Part shown: positions 31,353-43,104 of the stretch, piece by piece
Numbering within the stretch: the stretch's first letter is position 1
Layout of the letters: each line of letters starts with the position of its first letter
From: Asparagopsis taxiformis
Lineage: Eukaryota > Rhodophyta > Florideophyceae > Bonnemaisoniales > Bonnemaisoniaceae
Assembly (NCBI GenBank): GCA_030407315.1
Contig: JALQPE010000224.1
Location: 1 to 64,000, forward strand
Direction of reading: 5' to 3'
Length of the DNA: 64,000 bases
Made by a program: the position numbers and the translations under genes
Notes under the pieces: generated by a model
Database searches by the model: none
The model's input: only the letters and a program-made list of their open reading frames with translations
What the model was told of the DNA's origin: nothing

Positions 31353-33666
31353 AAGGCCACGACGGCCCCCGCAAACGCACACGAGCGTTGGATTAAGCGC
31401 ACGCGTACGCGACGTTGCACGTTGCAACAAACGAAGGCGACGAGCCACACAAACGAGAAGCGAAGGCACAACGAGTGGCCGGGACGTCCACCTTTGCGTT
31501 GGGGGGCGCGATGCGTGCTAGAGCCGTCGCTCTTTTCGTTTTCGACACCATACGTTGGTGGAGGCACGAGCGCCAACGAAAGATTGGACGACGAGTCCAC
31601 GCGCGGACGATTCACACGATGTGAAGAGCCACGACTGGCTCGACAGTGTTGACCGCCCCACGGGCAAAGGTGACGACACCATGGGCCACGGACGGACAAC
31701 ACGTCAGATTTTTCGCGCGAAAAATTATGCTTGGGCCAGCGGGCCATGGACGCACGGTACGAAAAATCGGGTCGATTACAGTGCGCTAATCCGGCCAAAT
31801 CTCGGGACACGCGTGCCCCGAAAATTTCGTAAATTTGGCATGTCACGTGAGCCATCGTACGTCCCCGTGGACAGCCGCTGACAACGAGTCGCATCGACCA
31901 ACGAGGCCAACGCCAACAGCTCGCGAGCTAACGGCAACGTAACGCCGGAAGGCGGAGAAACGACGTAGGACGGACGCGTCCCCAACGAAGATGGCAACGG
32001 CCTCATTACGAAACTTCACGCACGAAGCGGAACGAAGCTATACGTTAGCCGACGAACAAGACCAACGGGTCTCAGCGCACGAAGCGCGCGAGTAAAGCGT
32101 GCGAACGACGAGCCAACGAGGCCGCGACGACGGACGGCGAACCGAATCGCCATCGTGAGGCACGACGCCGAACACGGTAGCCACGTACGGCAACCACGGA
32201 ACGACACAACGGTGTCCTGCCACGCGGGCATAACGAATGACGCGCGAAAGCGAAAAGCCCGCCGGCTAGTCGAAACGCACGAGCAAACCCGAAAGGGGTT
32301 GACCACGTACGGTCACGAAGACTAAGACGCGCACGTCCGCGTCGCAACCGTAAAGCTAACGAAGCTTCAACTTCGTACGCATTCGAAGGCGCACGCGCCA
32401 CCGGCCACGTCGGCCAGGAGACGAGCGTACGCGGACGTCGCTAACGATAACGACGTACACTACGGGTCGAACACACGAAACGAAATACGAATACGCGACG
32501 GCGTACAAGCTGGTAGCCAACGTAAACGGCACAGCTGAAGGCAACGAGCCGACGAAAGGCTGGCTCACGTAGCAGCCTCAAACGCCCGCGGGCATGCGAA
32601 ACGACTTCGTCAATCGCGTCCCCGTCGGGTTCGCAAGTCGAATAAACGAAATTACGCAACGGCGTAGAGGGCGAGCATTACGTATGCCCAGGTGCACGTC
32701 GCACCACATAACGGATGAGCTAACGAAACGCTCCTCGGACGCCGCGGCGAACGACGCCACCACGCGAAGCGGACTAGCGCAACGATTGCGCCACCGGCTA
32801 ACGGGAAGCTGCGGGAACGTGAAGCGCGACGGCGCTAACGGTGTTAACGGCTATACGAAAAGCCAAGCCCGCCGGCAAAGACGTTGTCAACGGAACCGCG
32901 ACGCACCACGACGCACTGCCGCGTACACGCAACGGCGTGAAACGTCAAGCCAACTCACGCGCGAGTCGGCCCGACGTTTGGCGAATTTTCCGTCCAGCTC
33001 ATCGGAGCAAAATTAAAATTGGCACCGACGTGCTACGTGCCAAAGAGCTCGAATGTTCAACGGAATTCGACACCCGACGGGGTTATCCGCACGAGAAACG
33101 ACAGCGGAAACGAATTCCGAGATAGTTACAAAATGATAACGCCACTGGCCAACGTGAAGCGGCGGGAACGTGAAGCGCGACGGCGCTAATGACGTCAATG
33201 GCTATACGAAAAGCCAAGCCCGCCGGCAACCACGTCGTCAGCGAAACCGCAACGTACTGCGACGAATTGCTGCGTACACGCCACGGCGTAGAACGTCAAA
33301 CCGACTCACGCGCGAGCCGGTCTGACGTTCGACGAATTTTTCGCCCAGCTCATCGGAGCAAATTAAAATTGGCACCGACGTGCTACGTGCCAAAGAGCTC
33401 GAATGCTCAACGGAATTCGACACCCGACGGGGTTATCCGCACGAGAAACGACGGCGGAAACGATTTTCGAGTTAGTTACTAAATGATACGCACGCCAACG
33501 GGCTCTACGATCGAGGTTAACGTACCACTCGCAGTGAAAAGCCGCCGCTTTGCCGAATAGTTGCGTATGTTGCGAACCTGCCAACGGGCACGCGCCGCCG
33601 CGAACTCGAAGCACGGGCTACGTAAGCCATACGACACCCGACGGGGTAGACGCCACAACAAAAAAT
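31353..33666 (+). mobile_element. 3' non-coding region of the retroelement, GC- and CpG-rich
   Basis: About 2.3 kb between the integrase stop and the LTR without a long frame in sense. It contains a tandem duplication with a period of about 351 bp (CTATACGAAAAGCC at about 32851 and 33202; extent about 32776-33484). It ends in an A-rich tract (GACGCCACAACAAAAAA) directly before the LTR, also found before the second LTR at 43911. This region and the integrase C-terminus are deleted from the second element. Confidence 0.7.
32776..33484 (+). repeat. 351-bp tandem duplication in the retroelement 3' region
   Basis: Two diverged copies, recognisable by CCAAGCCCGCCGGCAA and CATCGGAGCAAAATTAAAAT boxes. 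The copies have enough indels that open frames do not match between them, which argues against coding. Confidence 0.85.
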
Positions 33667-33832
33667 TGTGGGGAGGGGCTTAACGCTAACCCCTCCCCCG
33701 CTGCAGACGACCTGCTAAACGAGAATTGCGAAGCTCAACGGAGCCATGCGATTACGAAAAGAAACAAAACGAAGTTTACGAAGTAACACGATGCTAGAGC
33801 CGACGTGGCCTACGAACTAACCTAGGAACGAC

Positions 33833-36139
33833 CTAGTAGCGACGAGAACGCTTGCCCGCAGGGTCATACGGACCAGGGCCTTCGCCGCGGCTATCGTGGC
33901 TGCGGCTGCGACTGGGCTGAACGAAGCCCGGCGCGTACGGATCGACGGTCTGCGTGACCACGGGGGCTCGCTCGCGACGCGACGCGGGATCCCTAGCGTA
34001 AGGATCCGCAGTCCCGTGACTGCGCGTATCCGAAGGGCGCGCCGAAGCGGGGTCGCGTGGCAGGTACGCCGCTGCGTGACCATACCCGACGGGGTCGCCG
34101 AAGCCGCCGCCACTCGCGTAACCGTAAGGTTCATTACGAACGCCAACGGGCGGCGCGTAACTACGAGTCGCCGCGGCGAGACGCTCGGAAATCGCGCGTT
34201 CCGTTGCCAAGCGGGCAGTCAGGTCCAACGTCTGGGCCCTGAACTCTTCGGCTGCGCGAGCCACGGACGAGATGAGGGAACGAATAACCCAGCCGTCCGC
34301 ACGAGGCGGAGCGGCCATCGACGTACCGAGAAGCCGACGGGCATCCTCATCGGAGACGCGGTCGTCCAGGCTCACGAAGCGTGGCGCGCGCTCGGCCGGC
34401 GTGGCCACATCCGGACGACTGACGCGGGCAACGTTGCCCCCTCCCGTAGCCTCGCGTGGCACGATCTCTCGAGGATCCGGCGCACGCGGCGCTTCGTTTT
34501 CATGGCCACGACGGCCAGAACGCGTCCCACGGGGGCGCTCGTTGCCCCCGAGGCCGCCGAAATAACCGGTACGATTGCCACGACGGCGTTCGGAACGGGA
34601 AGCGACCCGCGGCACGTAAGCCCCATCGCTACGCACGGAGACGAACTCCTGGTTATCGCCGCTTGCGTAATCGGGACGTATAACCCGATACTCCGGCCCC
34701 AACGCAAGGGCTCCGCGAGCCTCAGCCAACGCGCTGGTAACGGAGACGAACGTGTCAGAACCGACCACCGGGATTGCACGAAGCATCTCGTAGTCGGCCA
34801 GGAAGTCCAACGTGGACTCCGGCAGCAGGCACGCGCGCCCGAACACACGACGTTCCACGAACAGCGAGCATGCGAGCATCGCTGCGTGTTCGATATCCAC
34901 GGCCATGAGGAAACGTTCCTTCACGGGGGCAGGCGCGTCCTTCACGGCATCGGTAAAATAATGCACCACGCTTGGTAGCAACGTGGACGACCCACGGGGG
35001 TACGGAAACTCCTCCACTACTTCCGGCAGCGGCGGGAAGTAGAGCTCGCTCGGGACGACCCACGGAGCCGACGCGTGCGACACGCGGTAGTCGTCCACGT
35101 TCACGCGACGGAGCGCGAAATGGTCATCGTACGACACCACGCTCTTGGAGATGACGCTCAACGAAAGAGCAGTCTTCCATTCGGCACGTTGCCTTTCGGA
35201 AAGTGTCCGCGGACACACGAAGACGGACGCCACCGAGATGAACGGCGGTTCCTCGGGCGTCCCCTTCCACAGGAACGCGTCCATACGATCCACGTAGATC
35301 GCGTCGTTGACGTCACGCAACCACGAGCGGTCGCAACGTATCGACGCTGGGATCTGGTAACGTTCCGATCCCGGCGGCCCGACGGCGAAACGATGCCCGG
35401 CTTCACGCCCCCACGTATCCTCGGCGGAATGCATATAGTCGACAACCGCGCGGGCGTCTAGACGATCTTTTGCCAACGTGGCGAGATCGTCATCCGTGAT
35501 AGCCACGCGAGGCAACGCAGCCCACGCGTGGGTCAGGACGCCTACGTTGAGCGCCACACCGCCACGTGAGGCGGTGCCGACTGTCCCAGCGGGGTCACCA
35601 CTCTCCGGCGAAGGATCCTGGCGAGGGGAACGAGGCGAGCCGTCACGACGAGGCACGCCCGTGCGGGCCGCCGCCCCAGCACGACGCGAACGAGCGGCCG
35701 CTGCAATCGCGGCTACACCCACCAACGGGGCCGCGACCTCCGGAATGATGGGTGACGAATTCCCCGAGTCGGACGCCGTTGCGTCATCGTCACGTGGGGC
35801 ATCGGCCCTAGCAGCCTCGGCAGGCGTCACGGAAGCCACCAGGCGAGACGGAGCCATCGGGCGAGACGACAAGGCGACGGCCTGCGAAGCAACGGCTTGA
35901 CCCGCCCTAACGGATGGGGCGGGCGCGACGGACGCTTCCGTCGCTGGCGGCGCACCGGCCCCGACGAGGGAGGGAGCGCCCTGCGAAGGGTTCCTCGCTC
36001 CACCTCCAGCAGAGCCGGCGGGCCGCGGAGTGTGGGTATCGGTGCTACGCGTAGTAACCATCGAGGATAGTTCGTACGCAACGAAGACGAACAGTGCAAC
36101 GAGCACGAAAACGAGAGCCACGCGGGTGAAACGGAACAA
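33833..36139 (-). CDS. Antisense 768-codon ORF inside the LTR
   Basis: Read on the minus strand, opposite to gag-pol. It begins with a hydrophobic segment (ALVFVLVALFVFVAY, residues 8-22). Then comes MVTTRST (residue 28), a start typical of many Ty3/gypsy Gag proteins. An Ala/Pro/Ser-rich region follows (30-190), then a globular middle (210-490), then an Arg/Gly/Pro-rich basic tail (520-768). No zinc knuckle, protease or polymerase motif is seen. The start could be the first ATG or the MVTTRST methionine. The matching LTR B keeps the leader and MVITRS but lacks the body. It may be an antisense gene comparable in position to the antisense ORFs known from some plant Ty3/gypsy elements; function unknown. 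Confidence 0.55.
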   Translation of the reverse strand: MFRFTRVALVFVLVALFVFVAYELSSMVTTRSTDTHTPRPAGSAGGGARNPSQGAPSLVGAGAPPATEASVAPAPSVRAGQAVASQAVALSSRPMAPSRLVASVTPAEAARADAPRDDDATASDSGNSSPIIPEVAAPLVGVAAIAAAARSRRAGAAARTGVPRRDGSPRSPRQDPSPESGDPAGTVGTASRGGVALNVGVLTHAWAALPRVAITDDDLATLAKDRLDARAVVDYMHSAEDTWGREAGHRFAVGPPGSERYQIPASIRCDRSWLRDVNDAIYVDRMDAFLWKGTPEEPPFISVASVFVCPRTLSERQRAEWKTALSLSVISKSVVSYDDHFALRRVNVDDYRVSHASAPWVVPSELYFPPLPEVVEEFPYPRGSSTLLPSVVHYFTDAVKDAPAPVKERFLMAVDIEHAAMLACSLFVERRVFGRACLLPESTLDFLADYEMLRAIPVVGSDTFVSVTSALAEARGALALGPEYRVIRPDYASGDNQEFVSVRSDGAYVPRVASRSERRRGNRTGYFGGLGGNERPRGTRSGRRGHENEAPRAPDPREIVPREATGGGNVARVSRPDVATPAERAPRFVSLDDRVSDEDARRLLGTSMAAPPRADGWVIRSLISSVARAAEEFRAQTLDLTARLATERAISERLAAATRSYAPPVGVRNEPYGYASGGGFGDPVGYGHAAAYLPRDPASARPSDTRSHGTADPYARDPASRRERAPVVTQTVDPYAPGFVQPSRSRSHDSRGEGPGPYDPAGKRSRRY

Positions 36140-37025
36140 GAGAACGAAAGTAACGGAAGTAGCCAGTAGTACCCAGCGGGGGAAAGAGGTGAGGAAGAAC
36201 GGAAAGGCAACGGCCTGGATGACGATGGTGAGAGGAAGGCTGAGCGACGATCGCTATCACGTCAAGCCGCGGCTTAAATAACCTTCGGACGACCGTTGTC
36301 GTAATGCCCGCTGGCAGATTCACGAAAGGGCCGCGGCCTACGCACGTATCGCGCTGAATTGAAGCACACCCGCGTGGTGGAATTGGACACTGCATTCGTT
36401 GCAGGGAAACGCCTAAGCGGGGCATTGTCGAACGATGCCAACGGGCGGGCCTCGATGATTACGAAAGAGCCGGAGCGCACGCGCGCGCTCCGGCGCCGTG
36501 GCCAACCGATCAGCCAACCGGGCCACGTACTTTTAAGCGAGATTTTTCGGGACAACTGCCACGTCCGCAGTTGTACCCGAAAAGGCGCCACGGCCCCGTG
36601 TCTCAGGCGCGTCCTGACAGGCCTCGCGTGGCCGGGACGTCCACGTGTGGGGGTGGGGCTGTGTAGTATAGGTGGCAATTCCGAAATTGCAAATATTTAC
36701 GATTTCCGCGGAATTCGAATTTCGGCGGACACGACCGGCGACAGCAATGCACGAACATTGCTGGCGCATGCGCGCGCAACCAGCACACGTGTGCAACGAA
36801 CGTACTGGCAACGGCCAACGGACCAACGGGTCCCTACGTGCGACCCACAAGGTCCTTTCCCATTCGGGGACGTTACGAGCAGTGTTTACACTGTAAAGCG
36901 ATGCCATCGTGGCTAAATAGGTATTGGCATCGTGCCGGGAGGGAAAGGGGACAATACATCGAACGAGCAACGGCTCTAGTCTACGACTGACTTCTACGTT
37001 ACGTATTACGTTTTCGCCTAACGAG

Positions 37026-37284
37026 CCCTATAAGAAAAGGAATATGTACCCCTGATATTCTTTAGATGAACCAATGATGTACGTGATATCTCTAGTGTAC
37101 GCAAGAGATACTTCGCTGATGTCCGGGAGATGAGCGTATGGACATCTCCCGTCCATCATTGGTGTATCGCTATGCGGCCATCAGCTGAAGAGCAAATGTT
37201 CCTTATCCGTACATCAGAGGAACACCATGCATGTCATAGGTTCATCATGCGGCCATCTTTGGTACATCTTTAAGGCTTACTGGG
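37026..37284. mobile_element. MITE-like insertion in LTR A
   Basis: 259 bp present in LTR A but absent at the same place in LTR B (around 45054) and in the inverted remnant at 47683-48152. The ends CCCTATAAG and CTTACTGGG are imperfect inverted repeats (7 of 9) and the insert is flanked by GAG on both sides, fitting a 3-bp target duplication. It has no coding capacity. Confidence 0.65.
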
Positions 37285-37589
37285 GAGGCTTCGTCTCCGT
37301 CGAGCTGCGTACTCCCTACCCATCGCCGCACGTGAGGCTGATTGCGTGTAGTGCCTACAGGCTTGGTCGAGAGCGCCTCCGGTGACGTGCCACCTCGTTT
37401 ACCGAACGTAATCCTCGCGTGGATTGTTGCGTCGTGACGCTCGTGTCTACTCGCTAACCTCTACCTTCTACCGTCCTACCAATACAGTCAAACACCAGCG
37501 GGTGGCACTGTTCGTTCGTTTCGTTTCGTAAGGACAGCGTGTCCACTGGCTCGTACCAGCGACTACGTCTAACTAACTATCGTTCCACA

Positions 37590-38361
37590 CCTGTCATACC
37601 ACGGAGTGGTCTGCCCTGAGGGGTCGTGTCGACATCCTATTGGACGACCCCGGTTCGGGAATAACCAATGGAAACAGCCTCGCTGTACCTCAGACCAGTG
37701 AGGGAGAGGGACCCATTGGGACAACTAAAGACCCCACAAGGGGCAAATTTTAACTAAGCTGACTCAGCTAACTTTACACTGTAGCACTAACAGACGGTGA
37801 TCTCGCGGGCTCCCGCAGTCGCCATAATCAGGAATCTGATTGGTGCACATAAGGATATTTATTCCTAACTGTCTACCTACCCTAACTGTTTACAGTAACT
37901 TAGTTTAGTATAAAATGCCTCTGGATTAGCCAGAGTGCTTAACCTTTAGAGGTAACGTAAACTCACGTGGAATTTACGACTCCACTGAACAGTGTTTGCA
38001 TCGCTCTATTCCATCCTTCCAGGACGAATTAGCTTTAGCTATACAGCTCGACGGGTTACGTCTTTCGTTCCATCAATACGCACTTCGTGCGTGAGCACCC
38101 CCAACCTTCATCCGGTATTACCGGCAGACCTTTCGGGGTATACTCGCTATTGGCGGTTGACGCAAGATTCGCTTGCTCTACCACACTACCGAGGCTCGGG
38201 ACACCTGTAGGGTGGTTTTGCCGCTTTGCGGATTTTCTACCTACTACATTGGTCTCTCGACCTAGAATCTTACCGACATCTTAGCCGACCGGCGACACAC
38301 CGAAACCACTCAAGAAGAGTAAACTCGTCTTTAGACGTGAGCTCATTGAACAAGAGTAGAA
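37590..38361 (+). other. Leader of the gag-pol retroelement, no gene
   Basis: Untranslated region between LTR A and gag. No obvious primer-binding site matching a tRNA 3' end directly follows the LTR (sequence CCTGTCATACCACGG). Short frames only. Confidence 0.5.
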
Positions 38362-40299
38362 GTGATGCCATCGGACAAGTCTCCGGAACATTCTGACTCC
38401 GAGTCAGACCCCATCGGGGGAGGTTCAACCCAAGAATTCGTCACTGAGGAAGGAGTCTTCCGACTTATGCATGAACATGCAGACAAGATTCTCAATGATA
38501 AATTGAAAGAGATGCGTGAGGAGATCAGCCAAGCTGTTGAGGACACCTTCGATGATAGACACGGCGACCTCGTCTCAACTCTCGTGGATAACACGATTGA
38601 TTTGCTTGCACCCAAGCTGAAAGCCATTTGCCACGAAGTGGTAGATGAGAAAGAAGTAGAAGTCTTTTCGGGAACGTGGAAGTCTATCCGTGTGGATTTT
38701 CTACAACGGGTTATCCGGCTTGAAAAGAAGGTCACTGACCTACAAAGGAGAAGCTACGCTAGCTCTTCTTCCGGCGATCATCAGCACCAAGGGCTTTGGA
38801 ACCAACAAGACGGCACTGCCGAGAACAGCGTAGCTGTAGAGGCCGAGAAGCTCGACAAGGTCGTGGACGTCACCAGACGTTTATCAGATCGAGTGGGCTT
38901 ACTCAGCGAGTCTCTCACCCGTCCGTTAACAAGTCGAAATCCCAACATGGGTGACCCAGTCTTTGGGTTTGGTGATACACCTTCGATTCCATTCGAAACA
39001 GAAGAAGGACCCTTGGAACCAGGCTTAACTCCTTTAAGAGCCCGCGAACCCGCGTTCGATCGTGTAGTATCCTACCGGTATTACCGGTTACAAGACAAGT
39101 CGTCATCGACAGAAGCTCCGAACGGAAAGAGTAGAAGTCTCTACAAGATAACGGAAAAGATTCGGAACTTCAATGCATCCTTGACGCCGTTCAATGGAAC
39201 GCAACCCATCGATATACTTCGATTCCTCGCCGAGTACCAAGATGCTTGTGACTCCTGCGGAGTATCAGAAGGAATAGCAACAAAGTTGCTACGTTTTTTC
39301 CTTGAAGGAGATGCGCAACAATTCATCGCGTCCGAATCTCGAAAAAGGAAGTTGCTAAATCAACTGCACCAGCAGATAACGTAGCCACAGGCCTTCCATG
39401 CTTTACTTTCTCGTTATGCAACGGATACAGTTTTGGCTGACGCCTACGACGCGGTCACGCGTATTAAACAAGAACCTCACGAAGATGAGGCAGAATACGC
39501 CGACAGACTGCAAGAGGCCGCACTGTTATGTGCTAATGTTTTCTCTGAAAGAGACCTGGTAAACTACTACCTCAAAGGGCTACGCCCGGGGGTAAAAGAC
39601 ACCGTGAAGGTCACCGTTGGCCGAGACGGCGAAGATTTCCTTGCTGTGCGCAATCTGGCAAAAGGACTCGGGGATTCCCTAAGAGCCACCACAGCCGACA
39701 CGGCTAAGCCCAAGATGTACCCTAGTAGGGAACTCGCCGAACGGAAACGCAAAGCGTTACTAGCCACCATGGCTAGAGAAGACCTCGGAACGAGGAGAGA
39801 AGTAACTACGTCGCAGACGTTACAACCACTGACTGTGGGTCCGAACGCGGAGGCACCGCCGATGGAAGTACCACCCCTCACCGAGGATCATGTGAATCTT
39901 GCCGAGTCCATGATCCCGAAGGGTGCGGTCAATTGGCGTTGCTCCGGATGCCGGCAACCCGGTCACGTGCTGTACACATGCCCGTATCTCTCCCGTTCCG
40001 TAGGAATGTATTTCGCTTTCGCGAACTATGCATACCAGCAAGAACCGGAACAAGTCATGCGCCGACAGCAACGGCAATTCGACAAGTTCAAGAAGAAGCA
40101 GGTCCCTGCAAAGACGATTATCCAACGGCAGAAACCGTTTCCACGCATGGTCGCGTTTGCCGAGGACGACACCGTCGTTGACCAAGCCAATCCGGCTTCC
40201 AGACTTCAACCCAGTATAGGTTCGTCTCTCTCGGCAGAAACCGTAGTTGATGCTCTGGCATCTTCAGATGAATCATCCGACACTTCGTCGGAAAACTAA
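38362..40299 (+). pseudogene. Gag polyprotein with one nonsense codon
   Basis: One frame from the ATG at 38362 to the TAA at 40297-40299, interrupted only by TAG at 39382-39384 just before PQAFHALL; a change from TGG would explain it. The first 340 residues are acidic and helical. The second half has the capsid-like segment NASLTPFNGTQPIDILRFLA and a zinc knuckle CSGCRQPGHVLYTC (CX2CX4HX4C) near 39940-39985, for RNA packaging. It packages the element RNA into particles. Overlap or frameshift to the protease frame is expected: the protease lies one frame back. Confidence 0.85.
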
Positions 40300-40313
40300 C
40301 CGGGGGGAGTGAG

Positions 40314-41291
40314 GTGTCGCGCTCCCGCCAGGAGGTGGAACAGCTTCGCTGTAAGGTGGAAATCTCACCATCCACACCTCCACAGGGTGGAACGGAGATA
40401 CCAACGCGGTTGAACCGTACTACCCAGACACCAACCGGGGATATCCCTTATCTCCTCCCCTCTCAGCCAAAGGCTGCATGTCTTTTGAAGGCAGCCCACT
40501 ACGTGGTTTTAGGTTCCATCGGAATATCCGAGACACTTCTAACGCCTATGCGTATGGTTATGGACACAGGTTCAGGCCCTTCTGTAGTCCAAGAATCAAC
40601 CTTACCCAAAGGATGGAATACATATGCCGCGCAAACCGGGAACATTCCTCAACTGGCAGACGCCAATGGTAATCCTCTCAGGATAACAGGAAGAGTCAAG
40701 CTGCTAATACAGCTAGGACGTAAGGTTCTGGACGCAGAATTCTTTGTAGCACCTAAGCTGGCAGTACCAGTTATCCTAGGAACAAGTATCATGAACTCAC
40801 ATGTAGATGCAATTCGATGCCGCGCTCAGCGCATTGATGTACACGATGGTGGATCTATCGCCATCCTGCTGATGCAAAACGTGAGTAAATTGAACAACTC
40901 TTCTTCTTGCTATGTACATGAACCAAACCCTTCGTAGGGTACTGATCTGGACCACCAGTCAAACCGGATCCGGCTAGCAAGAGAAATCACCATTCCCCCC
41001 ATGAGTCAATTAACCGCATCGGTTGTCTGTGCTGGGGGCGGACTAAGCCTCCTCGAGGCGAAGGAAAAACTATTCCACCGACAGCGGATCGCAATGCCGA
41101 ACGGCATTGCTGAAATCATTCCTCGTACAGTCTTCACTGTTATTCTCACTAATTTTGGTTCGACCGAAAGATCGAAAGATACCTCCCGAAGGGGACGGTT
41201 GTCGGTTTTGCCGGTCGAGCACCCGGCCCAGCCGATCAAAAGCTCCCTAGTGAGTTATCCTCTTCCGGCTCAAACCGTATCATCAGTCTAA
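40314..41291 (+). pseudogene. Retroelement aspartic protease region
   Basis: The frame carries VMDTGSGPS (aspartic protease active site, about 40558) and VILGTSIMN further on (the ILG flap-end motif). A TAG at 40935-40937 interrupts it. The same frame then continues through PPMSQLTASV to about 41170, where an 8-bp tandem duplication (CGAAAGAT twice) shifts the sense into the reverse-transcriptase frame. Confidence 0.8.
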
Positions 41292-41299
41292 CCAACCCG

Positions 41300-42886
41300 A
41301 TGACGGGAACCAAGGAGAAAGAGAATCCGCAATGGCGGGAGGATGTATCCTTGGAACACCTTCAACAACCACAGTTGAAGGAGAAAATTATAGCGATGCT
41401 ATCGCAACATGAGTCCATGTGGGACGGGTCTCTTGGAGATATTAAAGCAACCGAGCATCGGATTGATATAATCGAAGGAAGTCGACCACGTCGACAGCAA
41501 CCATACCGAATGGGACCCTTGAGAAGGGAGCTAGCAAGTAAGGAGATCATCTCCATGCTAGAAAAAGGTGTCATTGAGCCCTCGAACTCCGAATGGGCTA
41601 GCCCAGTGGTCCTGGTACCCAAGAAGGATGGTAAATTACGCTTCTGCGTTGACTACCGACGTCTCAACGACATCACCATCTCGGATGCTTATCCATTACC
41701 CCGCATGGATGATTGCATAGACTCCTTAGGAGATGCACGCGTATTCACCACGCTTGATTGCAACTCAGGCTATTGGCAAATACCCGTTGCCTCCGAGGGT
41801 CGGGATAAGACGGCTTTCACGTCACATCTTGGAACGTATCGGTTTAAACGACTGCCTTTCGTGCTGAAGAATGCACCAGCCACGTTCCAACGTGCGATTG
41901 ACATTATACTAAGCAGCGTACGCTGGCAAATATGTCTCATCTATCTTGACGACGTCATCGTCTTCTCACGTAGTGAGGAAGACCACCTCCACCAAGTGGA
42001 CCAGGTACTCACACTGTTGAGGACGGCAGGGGTAACCCTCAAGCTGGCCAAGTGCCACTTCTTCGAATCAAAGGTAGACTACCTCGGACATGTTGTCATG
42101 TCAGGTAAGCTGGCGGTCGCCCAAACTACGACGGATGCTATCGCGAAAGCAACTTTTCCAACCACCCCCACGCAAATGCGTCCCTTCCTGGGGAGCTGCG
42201 GTGTCTTCCGCCGTTTCGTCAAAGGGTACGCGGATATCTCCCACCCCCTCAACGCTATGTTGACCAAGGACAAACTACCGAGCTTCGGTTCAAGTCCTCC
42301 AACGGCGGAACAACGCCACGCGTTCGATAAACTTAAAGAATCTCTGGTGCAACCACCGATACTGGCTCTGCCCAGGGTGGGTAGACCCTACATCGTAGAT
42401 ACAGACGCCTCTGCGTATCAGATAGGGTGTGCGCTGTTGCAACAGCAGGATGACGACGACTATCGTCCTGTAGGATATTGGTCGCGGACCTTGACTAAAC
42501 CAGAACGGGGATATTCTCCGACGGAGCGCGAGTGTCTCGCCGTAGTATGGGCAGTCACTACCCTTAGACCGTACCTTGAACAAACGAAGTTCGTTGTGAG
42601 GTCCGATCATAACGCGTTGCGTTGGTTGATGAATATCACTGACCCATCAGGGCGCCTGTGTCGTTGGCGGCTCCGCCTGTCGGAGTTTGACTACACCATA
42701 GTCTATCGTCCTGGCAGGGTTCATCAGGTACCAGACGCGTTATCGCGTGTCGAAACGGAAGGGGCAGACCCCCATGCAGTGGATGACGAAATACCCACGC
42801 TCTTCGCGTATGACCTTCACCAGGAAATACCTGTTACCGAAGCCCTAGTGGACATTTTCAAGGATTTATGGAGCACATATGGATGA
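41300..42886 (+). pseudogene. Reverse transcriptase and RNase H
   Basis: The frame is in sense from about 41175 and has its first ATG at 41300. RT motifs in order: FCVDYRRLN, YPLPRMDD, TTLDCNSGYWQI, FTSHLGTYRFKRLPF, and the catalytic YLDDVIVFS (about 41940). RNase H follows, with VDTDASAYQIG, ERECLAVVWA and RSDHNALRWL. This block is intact for more than 500 residues, the least decayed part of the element. The downstream integrase frame is separated by an insert. Confidence 0.9.
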
Positions 42887-43104
42887 TTCCATTAACCTCT
42901 ATGTATGCTCCAAATACGAGGTGAATGCTCCAGACAGCATCACAATATATTCGTGAACTCCTCCACTCAGCATAGTTTTGACCCCCCCCCCCAAAATTTT
43001 ATTGCATAAAAATAATTTTCCCGAGGGCGGATATCCTCCACTCAACATGCTTTTGACCCCCTTGTACTCTTATACACCTCCACAAATACTCAAAATACAT
43101 ACAA
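42887..43104. other. Insert between RNase H and integrase
   Basis: About 220 bp unlike its surroundings, with an 11- to 13-base C run near 42980 and a direct repeat (CCTCCACTCA(G/A)CAT, then TTTTGACCCCC at about 42959 and 43028). It interrupts a coding linker normally continuous in this family. Origin unknown. Confidence 0.55.

Larger units (their letters stand above)
33667..37589 (+). mobile_element. LTR A (3.9 kb) shared by two tandem retroelements
   Basis: Starts TGTGGGGAGGGG and ends CGTTCCACA, giving 5-bp terminal inverted repeats TGTGG/CCACA. It is homologous to LTR B (43928-45352) at both ends, but contains 2.2 kb extra (most of an antisense ORF) and a 0.26-kb insertion. It is preceded by the same A-rich internal sequence as LTR B, so it is the 3' LTR of the left element and at the same time the 5' LTR of the gag-pol element on its right, a product of LTR-LTR recombination. 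Confidence 0.75.
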
